Source: Cytobacillus stercorigallinarum
GTDB taxonomy: Bacteria; Bacillota; Bacilli; Bacillales; Cytobacillaceae
Assembly (NCBI RefSeq): GCF_014836495.1
Contig: NZ_JACSQT010000001.1
Span: 434,001 to 498,000, forward strand
DNA: 64,000 bases
Reading direction: 5' to 3'
The translations under genes and the position numbers were made by a program. The notes below the pieces were generated by a model. The model searched no databases and was not told the DNA's origin. It worked only from the letters and a program-made list of their open reading frames with translations. Of this stretch, positions 18,948 through 28,662 are shown piece by piece (position 1 is the stretch's first letter; each line of letters begins with the position of its first letter).

Positions 18948-19792
18948 TTGCTGCTATTTTTGAATATGAGTTTTTACAAAATGCTTTTTTAACTGGTATG
19001 ATTATTGGTGTTATTGCTCCTTTACTTGGGGTATATATTGTTGTGAGGCGCTTATCACTGATAGCAGATGCACTTAGTCATGTAACGTTAGCAGGGATTG
19101 CAGCAAGTTTATTACTTGAAAAGAAACTTACCGGTTTTATCGGAGTCAATCCTGTTTATATGGGGATGGCATTTTCCGTTACAGGTTCGATTTTTATTGA
19201 AAAATTAAGGTCTGTGTACAAGCATTATCAGGAGCTTGCCATTCCTATTATTCTTTCTGGGGGAACCGGTCTTAGTGTAATATTTATTTCACTAGCGGAT
19301 GGCTTTAATTCAGATTTGTTTGGTTACCTGTTTGGTAGCGTTAGCGCAGTAAGTAGGGAAGATTTATGGCTTATTATCATTATTTCGGTAATTATTATAG
19401 CAATTATTGTTTCTTTATATAAAGAACTATTCTTATTATCTTTTGATGAGGAGCATGCCCAAGCATCTGGTATTCCAGTAAAAATAGTTCATTTTATTTT
19501 TATTGTTATGGTGGCACTTGTTATTGCTTCATCTATGCGCATCGTTGGAATTCTCCTCGTCTCCGCTTTAATGACTTTACCAGTTGCTGCGAGTATGCGG
19601 ATTGCTAAAGGTTTTAAGCAAACGATTTTATTGTCAGTTATCTTTGGAGAAGTGTCAGTACTTGGCGGTTTATTTTTAGCATTTTACTTAGATCTTGCCC
19701 CTGGAGGAACCATTGTAATCATTGCTGTGTTAATATTGTTAGTAACGATACTTTTAAAGAAAGTAAAGACATCTAGACCAGCTAAAGTATAA
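18944..19792 (+). CDS. znuB: Zinc ABC transporter permease
   Basis: Membrane permease of the ABC-3 (metal) family, 282 residues, about eight hydrophobic helices, with family motifs IADALSHVTLAG near residue 47 and SALMTLPVAAS near 205. It forms the channel through which ZnuC drives zinc uptake. ATGA overlap with znuC implies translational coupling. The family also includes Mn and Fe transporters; Zn is chosen because of the Zur box and the zur gene next to it. Confidence 0.92.
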   Translation: MIAAIFEYEFLQNAFLTGMIIGVIAPLLGVYIVVRRLSLIADALSHVTLAGIAASLLLEKKLTGFIGVNPVYMGMAFSVTGSIFIEKLRSVYKHYQELAIPIILSGGTGLSVIFISLADGFNSDLFGYLFGSVSAVSREDLWLIIIISVIIIAIIVSLYKELFLLSFDEEHAQASGIPVKIVHFIFIVMVALVIASSMRIVGILLVSALMTLPVAASMRIAKGFKQTILLSVIFGEVSVLGGLFLAFYLDLAPGGTIVIIAVLILLVTILLKKVKTSRPAKV

Positions 19793-19816
19793 TTGCAAAA
19801 AAAGGGTGAATCAGTC

Positions 19817-20227
19817 ATGAATGTGAGTGGAGCATTGGAGCTGTTAAAAAATCGAGGCTATAAGCATACAGGCAAGAGAGAAGAAATGCTTGCACTATTT
19901 GCAGATAGTAATAAGTACTTAACAGCAAGAGAAGTCTTAGAGGAAATGAAACCAAATTATCCGGGGTTGAGCTTTGATACCATTTATCGTAATTTATCTT
20001 TGTTTGTGAACTTAGATATTCTTGAGATGACCGAGTTATCTGGTGAAAAACATTTTCGGTTTACTTGTTCTCATGAAAATCATCATCATCATTTTATCTG
20101 TCTGGATTGTGGAAAAACGAAAGAAATTGATACTTGTCCGATGAATACTTTGGCAGAAAACTTAAAAGGATACGATGTTTCCGGGCATAAATTTGAAATT
20201 TACGGGAAATGCCCAGAATGTTGTTAA
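19817..20227 (+). CDS. zur: Fur-family zinc uptake repressor Zur
   Basis: Fur-family DNA-binding repressor (136 residues) responding to zinc. N-terminal winged helix (residues 1-80, [18 protein letters not shown]), then a metal site in [15 protein letters not shown] and a terminal CPECC, which with the earlier CxxC forms the structural zinc site. ATG 19817 follows AAAGGGTGA; the upstream TTG at 19793 has no ribosome site. The third gene of the znuCB-zur unit; in B. subtilis Zur (YqfV) occupies this locus. Confidence 0.92.
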   Translation: MNVSGALELLKNRGYKHTGKREEMLALFADSNKYLTAREVLEEMKPNYPGLSFDTIYRNLSLFVNLDILEMTELSGEKHFRFTCSHENHHHHFICLDCGKTKEIDTCPMNTLAENLKGYDVSGHKFEIYGKCPECC

Positions 20228-20231
20228 CTGT

Positions 20232-20261
20232 AAAAACCCCTCTATGATGAGGGGTTTTTTA
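20232..20261. terminator. Bidirectional terminator between zur and yqfW
   Basis: AAAACCCCTC and GAGGGGTTTT pair around a short loop; T runs occur on both strands, serving the convergent zur and nucleotidase genes. Confidence 0.88.
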
Positions 20262-20271
20262 TGTGAAAATA

Positions 20272-20844
20272 TTACACTGATACTTTTAACCAATTCTCTA
20301 CCCATATGGCTGCTTCCTTCCAGCTTGTCACCCGTTTTACGCCGTCTGGAGTCGGTAAGCGGTTATATGGTGTATCGAACAATATGACGGGGATTTGACA
20401 CGCCTCATGAATCATCACAGCATTATCATGTTTATCCTCGAAGAATAAGTCAATATGATGTTGTTTAGCCGCTGAGACTTTATCATGCGAGCCAATAAGT
20501 TCAATATGATCAAAAGAAATGTCATTCTGTGTAAACCAGTTTTCAGTTACGTTCATCAAATGAGTGGAGCGCGCACTAATAAAAAATAGTTCATGCTCTT
20601 CTTTCCATTTTGTTAAGACTGATTTTGCGTTAGGTACAATGGTTGACTGGCGATAAATTTCCGGTTCATTTTCTTTAAACCATTGATCGAATGCTTGACG
20701 TTCTATATCTACAAGCGGATATAAGTCATATTGTTTAATGTCTTCTAAAGTAAGTTGTAGCCCAAATGCTTTGTTCATAAAAGGAATCATTGCCGCTGGA
20801 CTCGTGACAGTTCCATCTATATCAATTCCGAATCGTTTTTTCAT
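20272..20844 (-). CDS. yqfW: HAD-type 5'(3')-nucleotidase family protein (YqfW-like)
   Basis: Putative nucleotidase of the HAD superfamily, 190 residues. HAD motif I is DIDGTVTS (residues 7-14), motif II FISARST, and the acidic motif FFEDKHDNA lies in the C-terminal half, as in the NT5C-type phosphatases. The substrate is unknown; deoxyribonucleotides are the family guess. Start ATG 20844 has AAAGGAGAG upstream on the minus strand. Position between zur and yqfX matches Bacillus yqfW. Confidence 0.83.
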   Translation of the reverse strand: MKKRFGIDIDGTVTSPAAMIPFMNKAFGLQLTLEDIKQYDLYPLVDIERQAFDQWFKENEPEIYRQSTIVPNAKSVLTKWKEEHELFFISARSTHLMNVTENWFTQNDISFDHIELIGSHDKVSAAKQHHIDLFFEDKHDNAVMIHEACQIPVILFDTPYNRLPTPDGVKRVTSWKEAAIWVENWLKVSV

Positions 20845-21050
20845 TTCATTGCTCTCCTTTAAAACTTGAACAGATAGCCGTTCACTTCATTTTATCTTTA
20901 CTTCCTAATTTTAGCGGAAACTTTTCATTATATAAACCATAAAAGCCTTTTTGTTACTAGAAAATCTTAACACAAGTAAAAGTGTAACGCTTGCTTATAA
21001 TAATAAATGCTCCACCACAGAAAAAGTGGATACCATTAAAGCGAGGGATC

Positions 21051-21428
21051 ATGATGGCAGATCAGATGCGTAAAAATGATGAAGATCAGCTTCGTCGTGA
21101 CAAAGTTGACGAGAACCAGTATGAAGTCTCAAGCGATTATTCAGAAGAAACTGCAGCCGAAATTGCTGCTCCTGTAACTTATGATGAGGACAGGGGAAGG
21201 GATATTGATGATAGAAAAGGAACGCGTAGTGGTGGCCGAGGAGTAGGTATTACTGCTTTAGTATTATCAATCCTTTCACTATTCATTATGCCGATATTTC
21301 TTGGAGCTGCAGGGATCGTACTTGGTATTATTGCAAATAGCAAAGGAGCTAGAGGATTTGGCACTTGGGCGATTGGTATTGGTATTGTATCGCTCTTAGT
21401 AGGAATTTTTATTATGCCATTCTTTTAA
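21051..21428 (+). CDS. yqfX: DUF4190-like membrane protein YqfX
   Basis: Small membrane protein of unknown function, 125 residues (or 124 from the second ATG at 21054). A charged N-terminal half (about 60 residues, many D, E and R) is followed by two closely spaced hydrophobic helices (about 67-90 and 100-124) with Gly-rich turns, the DUF4190 pattern. The N-terminal half is probably cytosolic. GCGAGGGA precedes the start. The match to B. subtilis YqfX rests on this layout and on position. Confidence 0.75.
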   Translation: MMADQMRKNDEDQLRRDKVDENQYEVSSDYSEETAAEIAAPVTYDEDRGRDIDDRKGTRSGGRGVGITALVLSILSLFIMPIFLGAAGIVLGIIANSKGARGFGTWAIGIGIVSLLVGIFIMPFF

Positions 21429-21441
21429 ATAAAGAAACGAC

Positions 21442-21472
21442 AAACGCCTAGGAATATCCCTAGGCGTTTATT
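21442..21472. terminator. Bidirectional terminator between yqfX and ispG
   Basis: AAACGCCTAGG and CCTAGGCGTTT form an 11-bp perfect stem; the downstream side reads ATTATTT and the other strand has GTCGTTTC. It separates convergent genes. Confidence 0.75.
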
Positions 21473-21474
21473 AT

Positions 21475-22593
21475 TTAAACTGTTTCTTTGGTGTTTTCTT
21501 CTTCTTCTTTTTGTTTGGCAAAATACTCTTCAGCTATTTTATCAATTTCAATCTTTAATTCATCGACCATTGTATCTTCGGGTACTTTGCGAACAATTTT
21601 CCCTTTGCGGAATAATAAACCTTCACCTCGTGCTCCAGCAATTCCAATGTCAGCTTCTCTTGCTTCACCTGGGCCATTAACGGCACAGCCTAAAACAGCG
21701 ACTTTGATTGGGGCTTTAATTGTTGAAATATATTCTTCCACTTCGTTCGCGATACTAATTAAGTCAATTTCGATACGCCCACAAGTCGGACAAGAAATGA
21801 GTGTCGCAGCATTCGATGATAAACCATATACTTTTAACAATTCTCTAGCCACTTTTACTTCTTCAACAGGATCAGCACTTAATGAAATTCTTAACGTATT
21901 TCCGATCCCTTTATGAAGAATTGCGCCTAAGCCAGCTGCACTTTTTACTGTACCAGCAAATAATGTACCTGATTCCGTAATCCCTAAGTGTAGTGGATAA
22001 TCAAACGCTTGTGCTGCTTTCTCATATGCTTCTATCGCTAAATTGACATCTGATGCTTTCATGGAGACGATAATATCATGGAAGTCTAGGTCTTCAAGAA
22101 TTTTAATATGGTGAAGTGCACTTTCAACCATTCCATCAGCTGTAGGGTAGCCGTACTTTTCTAAAATCCGTTTTTCTAATGAACCGGCATTTACACCTAT
22201 ACGAATAGGAATTCCTTTCGCTTTAGCCGCTTTTACGACTGCTTCCACCTTTTCGCGTTTTCCGATATTACCTGGATTAATTCGAATCTTGTCAGCTCCA
22301 CCTTCAATGGCTTTTAAAGCTAACTTATAATCAAAATGGATATCGACAACAAGTGGAATATTAATTTGTTTTTTTATATCAGCAATCGCATTAGCTGCCC
22401 TTTCATCTGGACAAGCTACGCGAACAACTTGGCATCCTGCTTCTTCTAAACGTTTAATTTGCGCAACAGTTGCTTCAACATCATGTGTTTTCGTTGTAGT
22501 CATACTTTGAATAAATAATTCATTACTTCCGCCAATCGTTAGTGGTCCCACTTTTACCGGACGAGTTTTCGTACGATGTATCATTTCACTCAA
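21475..22593 (-). CDS. ispG: (E)-4-hydroxy-3-methylbut-2-enyl-diphosphate synthase
   Basis: [4Fe-4S] enzyme of the MEP isoprenoid pathway, converting MEcPP to HMBPP, the substrate of IspH. The 372 residues begin [20 protein letters not shown]; cluster cysteines are in [13 protein letters not shown] and [11 protein letters not shown] near the C-terminus. The start is TTG 22593, with AAGGAG 10 bases upstream, and agrees with the B. subtilis N-terminus. Single transcription unit. Confidence 0.97.
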   Translation of the reverse strand: MSEMIHRTKTRPVKVGPLTIGGSNELFIQSMTTTKTHDVEATVAQIKRLEEAGCQVVRVACPDERAANAIADIKKQINIPLVVDIHFDYKLALKAIEGGADKIRINPGNIGKREKVEAVVKAAKAKGIPIRIGVNAGSLEKRILEKYGYPTADGMVESALHHIKILEDLDFHDIIVSMKASDVNLAIEAYEKAAQAFDYPLHLGITESGTLFAGTVKSAAGLGAILHKGIGNTLRISLSADPVEEVKVARELLKVYGLSSNAATLISCPTCGRIEIDLISIANEVEEYISTIKAPIKVAVLGCAVNGPGEAREADIGIAGARGEGLLFRKGKIVRKVPEDTMVDELKIEIDKIAEEYFAKQKEEEENTKETV

Positions 22594-22709
22594 TGGAGAT
22601 TCGCTCCTTTATATATAAAAAATATATTTGAACTTCTCAAAGTAAGCTCTTATCATCAACTATTGTATCAATGAAGTGATTGAATTGACAAGAAATAGAT
22701 GCTAAGCAA

Positions 22710-23048
22710 TTAGTTTTCATTATTATATGAAGGAAATTTATAGGTATAACCGTATTGAATTTCTTCAGGTTTTAATCCATTATTTAATGTACTGAAATCT
22801 TCAGCGATAACATTAATTGGAAGATTTTCGATGTTCATATTTTGTTGTTCAATAATGGATAGTACGGTATCGCCTCGAGTCACTTCTTTTTCGAAATAAG
22901 CAAGACCTACCTCTTGTTCTCCTTTTTCTAAATTTGTTACCTCTGTAGCCACGGGTGCAATCCGTTTAGGGAGAGTTCCTTTAGAAAGATCGACGTATAC
23001 AGCAAATGAAATGATAATAATTAAGATGAAGGTTGAAATTCTTCTCAT
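22710..23048 (-). CDS. yqfZ: Membrane-anchored LysM-like protein (YqfZ-like)
   Basis: Protein of unknown function, 112 residues. One N-terminal membrane helix (residues 4-20) is followed by an exposed domain whose centre (EVTRGDTVLSIIEQQNMN) resembles the opening of a LysM-type peptidoglycan-binding repeat, and ends YGYTYKFPSY. It would sit outside the membrane facing the wall. It lies just upstream of ispG, as B. subtilis yqfZ does; the symbol rests on position and layout. Confidence 0.6.
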   Translation of the reverse strand: MRRISTFILIIIISFAVYVDLSKGTLPKRIAPVATEVTNLEKGEQEVGLAYFEKEVTRGDTVLSIIEQQNMNIENLPINVIAEDFSTLNNGLKPEEIQYGYTYKFPSYNNEN

Positions 23049-23128
23049 ATTTACAAGCTCCCGTCATTATTGAATAATCATTATCATACATATGCATGTC
23101 CACATCTTATTAGAACAGATATGTACAT

Positions 23129-23161
23129 AAAAAAACTGTAGACGTTATATGCGTCTACAGT
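23129..23161 (-). terminator. Terminator after the DUF1189 gene
   Basis: On the minus strand ACTGTAGACG and CGTCTACAGT form a 10-bp stem with a 7-base loop followed by TTTTTTATG. Confidence 0.85.
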
Positions 23162-23173
23162 AAGATTCCACTA

Positions 23174-23952
23174 TTATTCAGATATTTCCTTTTTTTGATG
23201 AGGTATTTCTTTGATAGCTAACATGAGAATAATGATGGATATTAACCAGTTAATAAGTGCTCCATTTGGTACAACGGTTTGTAGTGTGTCCATGATAATA
23301 AAGAAAACTGTTGATAATGTGATACTATAGGCTGCCATTCGCCACATATAGCGATAAGGAATGGTCTTTTGCACAATTCTCACAATCATTATACCGAGTA
23401 AGGCAATAATGGATATTTCTATTAAACGCGTTGCTACAGAAAATAAGTACAGTACAATAGCAACGATACTAATGAATATGACTAACCAAGAATCGGCTTT
23501 TTGTATTAATTCAATAACGGCTGATTTATCAATATTGACATCACCAAGCATGCTATAGCTATAGGATTGTTGATTGTTTCCGCTAATGAACACCATTTCG
23601 TCTTGTAGAATGGCAATGGTGTCATTTGTTTGCAATAGTTCATCTTTCTTTACAATATTATTAGAGTCAAAAATAATGGTCACACCATCATTCTCAACAG
23701 TAATCGGTGCCGTTTCATTTGCTTGTAATGTCCCATTCGCAATCTCAAATTCAGGTAGATCATCCGTTATGGTTGCTTCCATTGATTGTACACCATTAAA
23801 GACGGATGTACTGAGAAAAAATATAGTGGGGATAATGGATAGAAAAGTGAGAAAAAAACATAACCTATTGTCTTTCCTATTCCTTGTTCACGAAAGTTTG
23901 CAATGTCTTTTGGTGAATAAATACTTCTTATAAATTGTTTTAGGATATTCAA
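23174..23952 (-). pseudogene. yqgB: DUF1189 membrane protein (YqgB-like), frameshifted
   Basis: The gene is split between two frames. From TTG 23952 the first frame gives MNILKQFIRSIYSPKDIANF and on to GYVFF, then leaves the family; the -1 frame continues with a hydrophobic stretch (FLSIIPTIFFLSTS) into the 23782 ORF (MEATITDDLPEFEI, then four helices). Joined, the product is about 259 residues, the size of DUF1189 proteins. The shift falls at a run of seven Ts (23852-23858 on the plus strand as As). Reading T-TTT-TTC, this is also a slippery heptamer, so a point deletion, a sequencing error, or real frameshifting are all possible. Function unknown. Confidence 0.7.
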
Positions 23953-24192
23953 AAATTTTCCACGTCCTTATTTTTTTCATTATATTCTATTCATTTTACC
24001 GACAATACTTTCGTCATACAAGAATAATAAGTTTTTTGAATAATTAAACCTTTGTCATCTAATTGTAACAAAGGAGGATAATATTAAAGGTTTGTAAATT
24101 TAATCGTTACACTATTTACATTAATAGAGTTAGCTTTAATAATAGTGTGGGGTTTACAATAGTATTGAAAAAAGTTCTAGGGGTTGAATAGC

Positions 24193-25821
24193 TTGGAAAT
24201 AGATATTCAAAAGATGATTTTTGAGTTTGTCGGTGGATTAGGTATCTTCCTTCTCGGAATTAAAACGATGGGAGAAGGTTTACAAAAGTCAGCTGGAGAT
24301 CGTCTGAGAGATATTTTAGATAGATTTACCACAAACCCATTAATGGGTGTACTAGCAGGGATGTTAGTAACGATGCTTATTCAAAGTAGTTCTGCAACGA
24401 CAGTGCTAACAGTAGGGTTAGTTAGTGCTGGGTTTATGAATCTACGTCAAGCCATCGGTGTAATTATGGGTGCGAATATTGGTACAACATTCACTGCATT
24501 TATTATTGGGCTAGATATTGGTGATTATGCGTTGCCAATTTTAGCGGTTGGTGTATTATGTCTAGTCTTCTTTAAAAACAATCGTATGCAAAATATAGGC
24601 TCAATTATTTTTGGTTTTGGCGCTTTATTTTATGGTCTAGAATTAATGGGTGGTGGAATGAAGCCATTAAGTAATTTGCAAAGTTTCCATGACCTGACAG
24701 TTAGTATGAGTGAAATTCCAATATTGGGTGTTTTTGTAGGAACGGTTATTACCGTTATAGTACAAAGTTCAACTGCTACCATTGGTATCTTGCAAGGGTT
24801 ATTTGCAGAGGGATTAATAGACTTAGATGCAGCTCTTCCGGTATTGTTTGGAGATAATATCGGTACAACGATTACTGCTATTTTAGCTTCTCTAGGAGCT
24901 ACAGTTGCTGCTAAACGTGCTGCATTCGTACATGTGATGTTTAATTTAATTGGGGCAACTATCTTTTTAATTTTACTTCAACCATTTACTTTATTGGTTG
25001 AAATGTTCCAAGCGAATCTTGGTTTAAACCCAGAGCTTACCATTGCGTTTGCTCACGGTACATTTAATATTGCAAATACATTAATACAACTTCCTTTTGT
25101 CGCTGTGTTAGCATTTATTGTGACAAAGCTAATTCCAGGAGAAGACACCGTTATAGAACAAAAAGCCAAACATTTAGATGCTGTTTTTATACAGCAATCG
25201 CCATCAATTGCTCTTGGACAAGCAAAAGAAGAGGTTCTTCGAATGGGACAATTTGCTATTGAAGGATTAAATGAAACACGATCATTTTTAATAGATGGTT
25301 CTCCTAAACATGGTGAAAAAGCTTATCAAATCGAAAGTGCAATAAACAATCTAGATAGACAAATTACAGATTATCTTATTCAACTTTCCAGAAGTTCTTT
25401 ATCAAATAATGAATCGGCTGAGCATACGGTACTAATGGATACGATTCGAGATATTGAAAGAATAGGTGACCATTTCGAAAACATCGTTGAATTAATGGAT
25501 TATAAAAAAGCAAATAAGGTAAGTATTACGGAATCCGCTATGAAAGATTTAGATGATATGTTCCAATTAACGATCTCTACGGTTTCTGAATCATTAGAAG
25601 CGCTAGACCATAATGATAAAGAAGCTGCACATCATGTGGTTCAAAAAGAAGATAAAATAGATAAAATGGAGCGTAAATTACGTAAACAGCATATCATTCG
25701 CTTAAGTGAAGGCGTATGTTCTGGACAAGCAGGCATTGTATATGTGGATATCTTAAGTAATCTCGAACGAATCGGTGATCATGCAGTTAATATTGCAGAG
25801 GCTGTATTAGGCGAAGATTAA
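24193..25821 (+). CDS. Na/Pi cotransporter with C-terminal PhoU-like domain
   Basis: Member of the Na+/phosphate cotransporter II-related family (NptA type), 542 residues. The membrane half has two inverted QSSSATT/QSSTATI repeats (IQSSSATTVLTVG near residue 58, VQSSTATIGILQG near 185) typical of the transport core. The last 200 residues form a PhoU-like helical domain (DTIRDIERIGDHFENIVELM and DILSNLERIGDHAVNIAE). Role: low-affinity phosphate uptake. TTG 24193 is preferred since AGGGG (24179-24183) leaves 9 bases; TTG 24184 would be too close. Confidence 0.9.
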   Translation: MEIDIQKMIFEFVGGLGIFLLGIKTMGEGLQKSAGDRLRDILDRFTTNPLMGVLAGMLVTMLIQSSSATTVLTVGLVSAGFMNLRQAIGVIMGANIGTTFTAFIIGLDIGDYALPILAVGVLCLVFFKNNRMQNIGSIIFGFGALFYGLELMGGGMKPLSNLQSFHDLTVSMSEIPILGVFVGTVITVIVQSSTATIGILQGLFAEGLIDLDAALPVLFGDNIGTTITAILASLGATVAAKRAAFVHVMFNLIGATIFLILLQPFTLLVEMFQANLGLNPELTIAFAHGTFNIANTLIQLPFVAVLAFIVTKLIPGEDTVIEQKAKHLDAVFIQQSPSIALGQAKEEVLRMGQFAIEGLNETRSFLIDGSPKHGEKAYQIESAINNLDRQITDYLIQLSRSSLSNNESAEHTVLMDTIRDIERIGDHFENIVELMDYKKANKVSITESAMKDLDDMFQLTISTVSESLEALDHNDKEAAHHVVQKEDKIDKMERKLRKQHIIRLSEGVCSGQAGIVYVDILSNLERIGDHAVNIAEAVLGED

Positions 25822-25828
25822 GTACCAT

Positions 25829-25864
25829 AAAGAGGTAAGGAATCAATCCTTACCTCTTTTTTTA
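25829..25864 (+). terminator. Terminator after the Na/Pi cotransporter gene
   Basis: AAAGAGGTAAGGA and TCCTTACCTCTTT pair around a short loop and run into seven Ts. Confidence 0.9.
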
Positions 25865-25944
25865 AAAGCTTTCGATGGAAAAGATGCCATTTTAATGTTT
25901 TAATTATTGCAAGATATGAGTTTGTTGTGAATAGGAGGGAACTT

Positions 25945-26427
25945 ATGGATATTTTAGCTTGGACGCTCATCATTATCTTATTTGTTATAGCTTTTATCGG
26001 ATTGATTTATCCAATTATTCCGAGTGTGCTGTTTATTGCTGCTGGTTTTATTGTTTATGGATTTTTCTATTCCTTTGAACCTTTTGGTGTGCTATTTTGG
26101 TCCATCCAAATTTTATTTGTTATATTACTATTTGGTGCCGACTATATCTCCAATATGGTTGGTGTGAAAAAATATGGTGGCACAAAAGCTGGAATATGGG
26201 GAAGCACCATTGGAATACTAGTAGGTCCTTTTGTCATCCCGGTGGCAGGTATATTACTCGGGCCAATAATCGGAGCAATCATTGCTGAATTAATTGTACA
26301 TCGTCGTCCATTTAAGGAAGCAGTTTTAGTTGGATTCGGATCACTCGTAGGATTTATTAGTAGCATCATTACTAAAGGAATTGTTCAAGCGATAATGGTC
26401 ATATATTTCTTATTTGTGGTTCTATAA
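25945..26427 (+). CDS. yqgC: DUF456 family membrane protein (YqgC-like)
   Basis: Integral membrane protein of unknown function, 160 residues with about four to five hydrophobic helices. The Gly-rich motif [17 protein letters not shown] near residue 73 and the pattern [11 protein letters not shown] are typical for DUF456. ATG 25945 follows AGGAGGG. It precedes sodA as yqgC precedes sodA in B. subtilis. Confidence 0.83.
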   Translation: MDILAWTLIIILFVIAFIGLIYPIIPSVLFIAAGFIVYGFFYSFEPFGVLFWSIQILFVILLFGADYISNMVGVKKYGGTKAGIWGSTIGILVGPFVIPVAGILLGPIIGAIIAELIVHRRPFKEAVLVGFGSLVGFISSIITKGIVQAIMVIYFLFVVL

Positions 26428-26536
26428 AAAATTTAATTTTTATGTTTGATTCTATGGCAGAGTGGTATAGAAAATAGGAGAGGACATTTAAATTATGTCT
26501 GCATATGATTATATTTTTAGTAGGAGGAATGTTTAC

Positions 26537-27145
26537 ATGGCTTATGAACTACCAAAATTACCGTATGCTTATGATGCATTAGAACCTCATATCGACAAGG
26601 AAACAATGAATATCCATCATACGAAACACCATAATACTTATGTGACTAACTTGAACAATGCCATTGAAGGAAAAAGTGCATACACATCGAAAGGGATAGA
26701 AGATTTAATTGCTCATATAAATGATATTCCGGAAGATATTCGTACAGCTGTCCGAAATAATGGCGGTGGACATGCTAACCATTCTTTATTCTGGCAAATT
26801 CTTTCACCAAATGGTGGGGGTACACCAACAGGCGAATTAGGAGATGCGATAGCTAGTAAATTTGGTAGCTTTGACGACTTCAAGGATGAATTTGATAAAG
26901 TAGCTACTGGTCGCTTCGGATCGGGTTGGGCATGGTTAGTTGTTGATAAGGGTGAACTTGCCATAACAAGCACACCTAATCAAGACTCACCATTAATGGA
27001 AGGAAAAACACCGATTCTTGGACTAGATGTTTGGGAGCATGCTTATTATTTAAACTATCAAAATAAACGTCCTGAATATATTAAAGCGTTTTGGAATGTT
27101 GTCAATTGGGACGAAGTAAGCAAAAGGTATCAAGAAGCGAAGTGA
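26537..27145 (+). CDS. sodA: Superoxide dismutase [Mn]
   Basis: Cytosolic Mn (or Fe/Mn) superoxide dismutase, 202 residues. Metal ligands are in [13 protein letters not shown] (first His), [11 protein letters not shown], and [13 protein letters not shown] (Asp and last His). The GG and Q pattern around GGGHANHS and the Bacillus-type sequence favour manganese. ATG 26537 follows TAGGAGG; the longer frame starting at 26495 has no ribosome site. Confidence 0.97.
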   Translation: MAYELPKLPYAYDALEPHIDKETMNIHHTKHHNTYVTNLNNAIEGKSAYTSKGIEDLIAHINDIPEDIRTAVRNNGGGHANHSLFWQILSPNGGGTPTGELGDAIASKFGSFDDFKDEFDKVATGRFGSGWAWLVVDKGELAITSTPNQDSPLMEGKTPILGLDVWEHAYYLNYQNKRPEYIKAFWNVVNWDEVSKRYQEAK

Positions 27146-27160
27146 AAAATCTTTAATGTA

Positions 27161-27193
27161 AAAAAGTGCTATTCCAATGAATAGCGCTTTTTG
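27161..27193 (+). terminator. Terminator after sodA
   Basis: AAAGTGCTATTC and GAATAGCGCTTT pair (one G-T) around CAAT, followed by TTG. Strong stem, short T tract. Confidence 0.75.
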
Positions 27194-27341
27194 CATCTCT
27201 ACCTAGTCATTTCATTCTCATTGTATTTAATAAAAAAGCCAAAAGAAACGAAATAATTTTCAATACGGATCTTCCCTTTTTTTGCATAACTCCATTGTTT
27301 TTGAAGGAGACTATTTGTAGAATCGAAGGGGAGTTTTTTTT

Positions 27342-28547
27342 ATGAGTAAATGGCAGAGAGTGATTGGAAATATTGAGCCGACAAGAGACCTTGTTTTGTT
27401 GTTGCTAATCGGAGGATTATATTCCTTAAGTATTGCCTTATCCAATACTTTTGTGAATATTTTTTTGTGGAAGCAATCTGGTGAATATTTGGATTTAGGC
27501 TTATATAACCTCGCTAATGTTGTTCTGCAACCTATTACATTTATCATTGCGGGCAAATGGGCGAAAAAAGTAGATCGTGTGATTGTGCTAAGGTTAGGGG
27601 TTATATTTCTTGCCTTTTTTTATATTTCTGTGCTTCTTGCAGGGGATAAAGCGTCGTCTTATCTCCTTTTATTAGGTGCTTTATTAGGGATAGGTTCTGG
27701 TTTTTATTGGCTTGCCTTTAATGTATTAACATTTGAGATAACGGATCCAGAAAATCGAGACTTTTTTAATGGTTTTCTCGGGTTACTTACATCATTTGGT
27801 GGTATGATAGGTCCTATTTCTGCCGGATTAATCATTTCGAAAATGAAGGCTTTTACTGGTTATTCGGTCATATTTGGCGTTTCGTTGGCATTATTTGCCG
27901 TTGCCGTATTTTTAAGTTTTTCAATTAAAAGGCGTCCAGCAAGTGGAAAGTATTTTTTTAAACGAATTATAGAGGAACGAAAATATAATAAAAATTGGAA
28001 GAGGATTACAAATGCCCATTTTTTCCAAGGGTTTCGTGAAGGTACATATGCGTTTGTCGTTTCTGTCTTTGTGTTTATAGCTACTGGTAGCGAATTAGCA
28101 CTTGGTACATTCGGGTTAATAAATTCAGGTATCGCATTAGTTTGTTATTATATCGCTTCAAGGTGGATTAAGAAAGAGCATAGAAAAAGAGCGGTATTAG
28201 TTGGAGGTATTCTTTTATTTCTGTCTATTTTCCTGTTAGTATTTCAAATCACCTACGTTAATCTTTTGTTCTATGCTGCATTGATTGCAGTCGCCTATCC
28301 TTTATTATTCGTTCCTTATTCTTCAATGACTTATGATGTAATAGGCACTGCGTGGAAGGCAGCAGAAATGAGAATTGAATATATTGTTGTCAGGGAATTA
28401 TTTTTGAACATCGGGAGAATATTATCTTTGTTGTTCTTTATAGTGGGTGTAATCTCCTTTGATGATCATGTGATTTTGCCGATATTACTAATCATTTTAG
28501 GGATTGGGCATAGTATGATCTATTTCTTTATTAAGAATATTGAATGA
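27342..28547 (+). CDS. yqgE: MFS transporter (YqgE-like)
   Basis: Major facilitator superfamily permease, 401 residues with about 12 hydrophobic helices and a basic central loop (FKRIIEERKYNKNWKRI) between the two six-helix halves. Substrate unknown. ATG 27342 has GAAGGGGAG upstream. It lies between sodA and the PBP gene, as yqgE does in B. subtilis. Confidence 0.82.
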   Translation: MSKWQRVIGNIEPTRDLVLLLLIGGLYSLSIALSNTFVNIFLWKQSGEYLDLGLYNLANVVLQPITFIIAGKWAKKVDRVIVLRLGVIFLAFFYISVLLAGDKASSYLLLLGALLGIGSGFYWLAFNVLTFEITDPENRDFFNGFLGLLTSFGGMIGPISAGLIISKMKAFTGYSVIFGVSLALFAVAVFLSFSIKRRPASGKYFFKRIIEERKYNKNWKRITNAHFFQGFREGTYAFVVSVFVFIATGSELALGTFGLINSGIALVCYYIASRWIKKEHRKRAVLVGGILLFLSIFLLVFQITYVNLLFYAALIAVAYPLLFVPYSSMTYDVIGTAWKAAEMRIEYIVVRELFLNIGRILSLLFFIVGVISFDDHVILPILLIILGIGHSMIYFFIKNIE

Positions 28548-28662
28548 TGTGTAAGAAAATATTCAAAATAACTATCATTTCCTTATAGTTATGAATAGAA
28601 TTATTTTTGATTTTCTTTTAAAATAAGTATATGTAATCAAGAGGGAAGTGTGGTTTTAGCAA

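Noticed and set aside
28568-28592. Inverted repeat ATAACTAT/ATAGTTAT after the MFS gene.
   Set aside because: AT-only stem without a T tract; not a convincing terminator.
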